Part shown: one piece after another, positions 6,503 to 9,778 of the stretch | How the letters are laid out: each line of letters starts with the position of its first letter | Numbering within the stretch: position 1 is the stretch's first letter | NCBI GenBank assembly: GCA_011051925.1 | Contig: DRKE01000028.1 | Location: 1 to 9,778, forward strand | Direction: 5' to 3' | Source of the DNA: Deltaproteobacteria bacterium | GTDB lineage: Bacteria > Myxococcota_A > UBA9160 > UBA4427 | DNA length: 9,778 nucleotides | Translations under genes and position numbers: made by a program | The notes under the pieces: model-generated | What the model was told of the DNA's origin: nothing | What the model saw: the letters and a program-made list of their open reading frames with translations, nothing else | Database searches by the model: none

Positions 6503-6523
6503 GTGCAGGGAACCGACGACAGC

Positions 6524-7207
6524 ATGACCACCACGACCCCGGAAGCCGCGGGGAAGACGACCGCAGGAAGATCCCGCACGCCCGCAAGCGCTTCGCCGGC
6601 GGCCGGGCGGAAGCGCGGCAATACGAGAACCCGTGTGGCCAAGGCCTGGGAGTCCGATCGCGAACTCGTGGATCAGATCCTCGCCGGGAGCCAGGAGCAT
6701 TTCGATCTGCTCTACGAGACCTATTTCCCCCGCGTCTACCGCTTCGCATTGAAGCGCCTGCGCGATCCCGGGGAAGCGGAGGATGTCACGCAGGAGGTCT
6801 TCATGACCCTGATGACGGCGCTGGCTTCCTTCAAGGGCGAATCTTCGCTGCTCGTCTGGATCTTCGGGGTGACGCGCAACAAGGTCAATCGCCGGTTCCG
6901 CCGGCCGCGTCCGCGGCTCGAGCCCCTCGAAGAGGGGGGGGCGCTCGACGTCCGTGCGCAGGAGCCGCGCGCGGACGAGACGGTCGATGCCCGCCGCGTG
7001 CTGGTTCGCTGTGAGCACGTCATCGCGAACAACCTGACGCCGCTGCAGCGACGGATCTTCCATCTGAAGCATCTGCGCCAGCAGCCGATTCGCGCGATCG
7101 CGACGGCGCTGGGCAAGAGCGAGGATGCCGTCAAGGCGAACCTCTACCGCATGCGTCGGGCCATCTCGGCGGGGACGCCGGGTCTCGAGGGGATCCTTCG
7201 CGGTTGA
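6524..7207 (+). CDS. ECF-type RNA polymerase sigma factor
   Basis: 227 residues from ATG 6524. Residues 1-40 are a low-complexity Thr/Ala/Lys/Arg-rich leader, unusual for this family. Region 2 spans about 58-127 (FDLLYETYFPRVYRFALKRL, then EAEDVTQEVFMTLMTAL and WIFGVTRNKVNRRFRR), which binds the -10 and core polymerase. A 38-residue acidic/Pro linker follows. Region 4 is about 165-213 (LTPLQRRIFHLKHLRQQPIR, then ALGKSEDAVKANLYRMRRA), the -35-binding helix-turn-helix. There is no region 1 or 3, as expected for ECF sigmas. An in-frame GTG at 6503 is a serious alternative start: AGGA at 6490-6493 is well placed for it, while ATG 6524 has only AGGGA at a long distance. No anti-sigma gene is recognisable next to it. 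It is preceded by a sigma54 promoter and structured leader. A run of eight G lies in the linker. Confidence 0.92.
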   Translation: MTTTTPEAAGKTTAGRSRTPASASPAAGRKRGNTRTRVAKAWESDRELVDQILAGSQEHFDLLYETYFPRVYRFALKRLRDPGEAEDVTQEVFMTLMTALASFKGESSLLVWIFGVTRNKVNRRFRRPRPRLEPLEEGGALDVRAQEPRADETVDARRVLVRCEHVIANNLTPLQRRIFHLKHLRQQPIRAIATALGKSEDAVKANLYRMRRAISAGTPGLEGILRG

Positions 7208-7212
7208 TCCCC
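7189..7212 (+). terminator. Stem-loop over the sigma gene stop codon
   Basis: GGGGATC (7189-7195) pairs perfectly with GATCCCC (7206-7212) around a 10-nt loop. The TGA stop (7205-7207) lies at its 3' arm. No T-run follows, so it is a weak terminator candidate or an mRNA 3'-end stabiliser. Confidence 0.4.
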
Positions 7213-7236
7213 ATCTGAGACGGAATCAGAAATTCG

Positions 7237-7265
7237 TTGACGTTCGTCAGCGGATATCGTATGCC
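7237..7265 (+). promoter_or_regulatory. sigma70-like promoter of the TetR gene, apparently leaderless
   Basis: TTGACG (7237-7242; five of six to consensus) is followed after 17 bp by TATGCC (7260-7265; a poor but plausible -10). The A of ATG 7273 lies seven bases beyond the -10, where transcription should start. No Shine-Dalgarno precedes that ATG. The mRNA may therefore begin at the start codon. Confidence 0.45.
7238..7249 (+). promoter_or_regulatory. Candidate TetR operator
   Basis: TGACG-TT-CGTCA is a perfect palindrome apart from its two-base centre and covers the -35 of the promoter just upstream of the TetR-family gene. This is a normal place for TetR autorepression. The arms are short (5 bp), and binding by this regulator is inference. 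Confidence 0.4.
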
Positions 7266-7272
7266 ATGAGTC

Positions 7273-7962
7273 ATGGAGCATCTGCCGGGGCATCCGGGTT
7301 CGAACGATCCGAGGGAATCCCCGGGACGACTCGGCCCCGCGACGGATGCGAGTCCGCCGGTTGCGGCCCACGGCAGTCGTGCCCGCCAACGGGAGGAAAC
7401 CCGCGAGCGGATCTTCGAAACGGCGCTTCGGGAATTCCGCGAGGTCGGGCTTTCTGCGGCGCGGATCGAGCGGATCGCGAAGAAGGCGGGCGTCGCGCGC
7501 GGGACCTTCTACTTCCACTTCCCGACCAAGGAAGACGTGATGCTCGAACTCGCGCGTCGGATCAACGCGCGGATCGTCCGTCGAATGGCCCGCATCGTGG
7601 CGGAGGAGCCCGGTCTCCGGGCGTTCCTGCTGCGATTGAACGAGGTCCTGATCGATGAACACGCGCGGATCGGCGAGGCCGGACTGCACGCCGAGCTGAT
7701 CTCGCTCTATATCCGAAGGCCCTACGACCTGAGCGATCCCCTCCACAATGTTCCGACGCTGAACGACGAGCTCGGGCGTTTCCTGAACGGGATCATCCAG
7801 CGGGGTGAACTGAAGCTCCGACTGCCCGTCGATCAGTTGTCCGTCGTCATCCTTTCGAGTCTGTTCGGCGTGCTGGCTCGCATGAGACTCGGCGAAGAAA
7901 TGAGGACGACCTGCAACTCCCTAGTGGAGCTGCTGGTTCTCGGACTCGAGGCGGAAGCTTGA
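7273..7962 (+). CDS. TetR/AcrR-family transcriptional regulator
   Basis: 229 residues. Residues 1-37 are a Pro/Gly/Ser-rich, probably disordered extension. The DNA-binding domain occupies about 38-90: REETRERIFETALREFREVG, then IERIAKKAGVARGTFYFHFPTKEDVM, the classic TetR helix-turn-helix signature. The C-terminal domain (about 95-229) is all-helical and would bind a ligand and dimerise; its ligand cannot be told from sequence. Only ATG 7273 gives a complete HTH; an ATG at 7261 stops after two codons. A promoter and palindrome lie directly upstream. The nearest downstream genes (small protein, methyltransferase, kinase) are possible targets, but 324 bp separates it from them. Confidence 0.93.
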   Translation: MEHLPGHPGSNDPRESPGRLGPATDASPPVAAHGSRARQREETRERIFETALREFREVGLSAARIERIAKKAGVARGTFYFHFPTKEDVMLELARRINARIVRRMARIVAEEPGLRAFLLRLNEVLIDEHARIGEAGLHAELISLYIRRPYDLSDPLHNVPTLNDELGRFLNGIIQRGELKLRLPVDQLSVVILSSLFGVLARMRLGEEMRTTCNSLVELLVLGLEAEA

Positions 7963-8286
7963 AGAACCCCCAGCGCGACCGTTTCGCGGAGCCGGCTGCA
8001 CAGGATCCGGGGGCATCAGACGGTGTCCCCGAGGGGTTTCTCGCCCAGGGTCCGGGTCGGCGGGAAGCCGTCGCAATTTCTGACACATGCTCAAGATGGG
8101 CACCACTTCTTCTCGACCGGGGCAGAACGTTCGACGGTCTGCTTCGCGGCGGGTGGCCAGGGGGCGGCTCCGCTCGCATCAGACCGGGGCGACCGGCATT
8201 GCCAAGAGTCGGCGATGTCCCGGATGGGAAGTCCCTGATGGATGGAAGTCCGAGGGAAGGGATCCGAAGGAAATGAGAGGGGCGTC
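7963..8286 (+). other. Non-coding stretch between tetR and the small protein gene
   Basis: No convincing gene on either strand. It holds a possible tetR terminator (8009-8030), and a 7-bp inverted repeat CGGTCTG (8135-8141) / CAGACCG (8180-8186) enclosing a very GC-rich segment that could fold further. I see no good sigma70 or sigma54 promoter. If the small protein starts at ATG 8242 instead of GTG 8287, the gap ends at 8241. Confidence 0.5.
8009..8030 (+). terminator. Weak terminator candidate after tetR
   Basis: GGGGGCA (8009-8015) pairs with TGTCCCC (8024-8030), with one G-T pair, around an 8-nt loop. A short pyrimidine run TTTCTC follows only after GAGGGG, which is further than usual for an intrinsic terminator. 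Confidence 0.3.
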
Positions 8287-8595
8287 GTGGTAGGACGACA
8301 CGTCTGGCAGGGATTGATCGACTGGTTTCGAACGTCGGACCGGTCCGGGACGGGGAGCCATTCGGGCGTCCCTGCGCCGATGCCCGTGGACCCGGAACCG
8401 CGGATGGACGAAGCGCTGGCGGGAACCCTCTGCCTCGATGAACTTGGCGGGGACGCCGAGGGGCGCGAGCTGCTCGATTTCCTTTCCGCCGACGTCGATC
8501 CGATCCCGGCCGATCCCGTCTTCCGGGAGCGATTGCGGGAGGAACTCTGGCGCTTCGTGCAGCACGGCGACCCCGATCCCCCCGAGCGCCACTGA
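8287..8595 (+). CDS. Small acidic protein of unknown function
   Basis: 102 residues from GTG 8287, chosen because GAGAGGGG (8275-8282) lies just upstream. ATG 8242 would add 15 residues but has no well-placed ribosome binding site. The sequence begins VVGRHVWQGLIDWFRTSD, has a Gly/Pro-rich linker, and then an acidic helical C-terminal half: MDEALAGTLCLDELGGDAEG, then LLDFLSADVDPIPADPVF and RERLREELWRFV. The phrase DP.FRERLR.EL resembles short segments near the start of some anti-sigma-type proteins, but no zinc motif or membrane segment is present, so I do not assign a family. It could be a regulator or partner of the neighbouring sigma or TetR protein; this is speculative. Confidence 0.65.
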   Translation: MVGRHVWQGLIDWFRTSDRSGTGSHSGVPAPMPVDPEPRMDEALAGTLCLDELGGDAEGRELLDFLSADVDPIPADPVFRERLREELWRFVQHGDPDPPERH

Positions 8596-8659
8596 TCGAC
8601 CGCTTCGGATGTGGCGTGCGAGATTGCTCCGTGACGGGCGTCTCTGTAGCCTTGGCCGG

Positions 8660-9241
8660 ATGCGGAATCCGATCCGCCTGAAGAACCTGAATCGACGGTT
8701 CCTCCCGCTCTACGTTCTCGGTGCCACGATCCTCGTCTTCTGGCCCCCACGTCCGGAAGGGCGGGGGCTCGCGCTCGGTCTGATCGCGCTCGGGGCGGGG
8801 CTGCGCAGCTGGGGCGCGGGTCATCTGGTGAAGAACGCCGAACTCACGACGAGCGGCCCCTATGCCCATCTCCGGCACCCGCTCTATCTCGGCACGATCC
8901 TGGTCTCGACGGGCTTCGCGATCTGGCTCGGCGGGGGGGTGGCGATCGTCGTCCTCGCCGTGGTCTGGCCCTGGTTTTCCTTCCATTATTTCCCGCGCAA
9001 GGAGCGGAGCGAAGGCGAGCGGCTCGAGGCGCGTTACGGCGAGCGCTTCGTGCGCTATCGGATGGCCGTTCCCGCGCTCCGGCCGAGGCTCGGGGCGTGG
9101 CACGACGAGGCGGGATCGGCCGGGAAGCGGACGCGTTGGCGCTTGTCGCGCTACTCGGAGAACAACGAACTCGGAAGCCTGCTGGCCGTCTGCCTGGGCG
9201 TGATCGTCTTCTGGCTTCGCAGCGGGAGCGGGACGGGATGA
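8660..9241 (+). CDS. Membrane methyltransferase-like protein (ICMT/PEMT family)
   Basis: 193 residues from ATG 8660. Hydrophobic segments at about 14-29, 36-54, 75-108 (likely a helical hairpin) and 168-187 make it an integral membrane protein. The family signature is clear: SGPYAHLRHPLYLGT (65-79), then FPRKERSEGERLEARYGERF (111-130) and RYRMAVPALRPR. This is the SAM-binding C-terminal part of isoprenylcysteine carboxyl methyltransferase and phospholipid methyltransferase-like proteins. Bacterial members rarely have known substrates; a lipid or envelope molecule is likely. The basic stretch and final membrane helix after 150 extend beyond the conserved core. In-frame ATG 8609 is an alternative start. 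A weak TTGCTC/TAGCCT pair (8624-8652) would put transcription at the ATG. It overlaps the downstream kinase-like gene by ATGA, which suggests a joint role. Confidence 0.85.
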   Translation: MRNPIRLKNLNRRFLPLYVLGATILVFWPPRPEGRGLALGLIALGAGLRSWGAGHLVKNAELTTSGPYAHLRHPLYLGTILVSTGFAIWLGGGVAIVVLAVVWPWFSFHYFPRKERSEGERLEARYGERFVRYRMAVPALRPRLGAWHDEAGSAGKRTRWRLSRYSENNELGSLLAVCLGVIVFWLRSGSGTG

Positions 9242-9778
9242 GGGCGGGCCAGGACTGCATCGCGACGCTCGCAGGGCCGGGGCTCGATCGCGGGCGTCTC
9301 GCCGAACGCACGCGATCCGTCCTCCATCAGGGGGGTCCGGGCAATCCCGACGTCCTGCTCGTCGAGACCGATTCGGGTCCGGTCGTCGTCAAGGATTTCG
9401 CGCCGCGGGGACGCTGGGTCCGGCGCTGGTGGGGACCCTGGTCGTTGCGGCGTGAGGCGAAGGCCTATGAACGACTTTCGGAAATGGCAGCCGTGCCCCG
9501 GCTGCTGGGGCATCTGGATGAGGCCGCATTGGTCCTCGAATATCGCCCGGGCACCTTTCTCTCCCGATCCCTCGCTGATCGACTGCCGGACGACTTCCTG
9601 GCGGAGCTGGAGGAATCGATCGACGAGATGCACCGCAGGGGGGTCGTCCATCTCGATCTGCGCCATCGGAGCAATATCCTGGCCGACCGGGATGGCCGAC
9701 CGATCCTTCTCGACTTCGCCTCGGCCCTCTGTTTCGACGTTTCGACCCGCTCGGGGCGTTGGCTGGTCGGTTGGCTCG
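9238..9778 (+). CDS. Small kinase-fold protein, lipopolysaccharide/RIO-kinase-like (3' truncated by window)
   Basis: The frame starts at ATG 9238 (ATGA overlap with the methyltransferase) and runs off the end; 180 residues are visible. Protein-kinase-like landmarks are present: VVVKDF with K52 as the ATP-binding lysine, an E73-containing helix (RREAKAYERL), a hinge-like VLEYRPGTFL (98-107), the catalytic loop HLDLRHRSNIL (138-148) with D140 and N146, and LLDFAS with D159 in place of DFG. This layout fits the RIO/KdkA/WaaP-type small kinases, which phosphorylate lipid A-core sugars or proteins. The D-to-N spacing is six, one longer than usual. With a membrane methyltransferase in the same operon, action on an envelope lipid or glycolipid is plausible but unproven. 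Confidence 0.8.
   Translation, partial: MRAGQDCIATLAGPGLDRGRLAERTRSVLHQGGPGNPDVLLVETDSGPVVVKDFAPRGRWVRRWWGPWSLRREAKAYERLSEMAAVPRLLGHLDEAALVLEYRPGTFLSRSLADRLPDDFLAELEESIDEMHRRGVVHLDLRHRSNILADRDGRPILLDFASALCFDVSTRSGRWLVGWL

Noticed and set aside
6380..6523. Upstream in-frame extension of the ECF sigma gene to ATG 6380
   Set aside because: It would cover the structured leader, has no ribosome binding site and codes for low-complexity sequence without family similarity.
8154..8169. Second sigma54-like site TGGCCAGGGGGCGGCT with correct GG-N10-GC spacing
   Set aside because: Only the invariant pairs and T/C fit; the -24 CAC and -12 TTGC are poor, and such matches are expected in GC-rich DNA.
8438..8659. 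N-terminal extension of the methyltransferase frame into the small protein gene
   Set aside because: The extra residues are an Arg/Ser/Pro-rich shadow of the small protein gene; the membrane protein begins naturally at 8660 (or 8609).

Overview
The window is high-GC (roughly two thirds G+C by eye) bacterial chromosome, and every gene I can support lies on the + strand. The order recO - glycyl-tRNA synthetase - pyruvate phosphate dikinase (ppdK) is one I associate with former Deltaproteobacteria (in Geobacter-type genomes the glycyl-tRNA synthetase is the two-subunit GlyQS). Together with the GC content, a sigma54-type promoter and a PEP-utilising enzyme, this suggests a Myxococcota, Desulfobacterota or Binatota-like lineage. 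That placement is inference. The text is also strongly enriched in GATC.

Region 1 (1-1057): the 3' end of an unrecognised gene, then recO (DNA repair).

Region 2 (1054-6118) looks like one transcription unit. A sigma70-like promoter overlaps the recO stop codon. After a leader of about 130 nt with a 9-bp inverted repeat come glyS (single-chain alpha2 glycyl-tRNA synthetase), ppdK and a small lipoprotein gene, joined by two ATGA stop/start overlaps. The PPDK carries an N-terminal extension of about 107 residues that is Lys/Ala/Ser-rich and histone-H1-like. It begins at a strong ribosome binding site, so it is probably translated.

Region 3 (6119-7212) is the most unusual part. A CRP-like dyad lies upstream of a consensus -24/-12 sigma54 promoter. 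A leader of about 200 nt follows, packed with strong potential RNA stems; the last of these could either hide or free the Shine-Dalgarno sequence. The gene behind it encodes an ECF-type sigma factor. The layout implies a sigma54-to-ECF cascade with a possible RNA switch in between.

Region 4 (7213-7962): a TetR-family regulator with its own promoter, a small palindrome over the -35, and probably a leaderless mRNA.

Region 5 (7963-9778): a non-coding stretch of about 320 bp, a small unrecognised acidic protein, an ICMT/PEMT-like membrane methyltransferase, and, overlapping it by ATGA, a truncated small kinase-fold protein that resembles lipopolysaccharide/RIO-type kinases and runs off the window end.

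No tRNA, rRNA, CRISPR array, insertion sequence or attachment site was seen.
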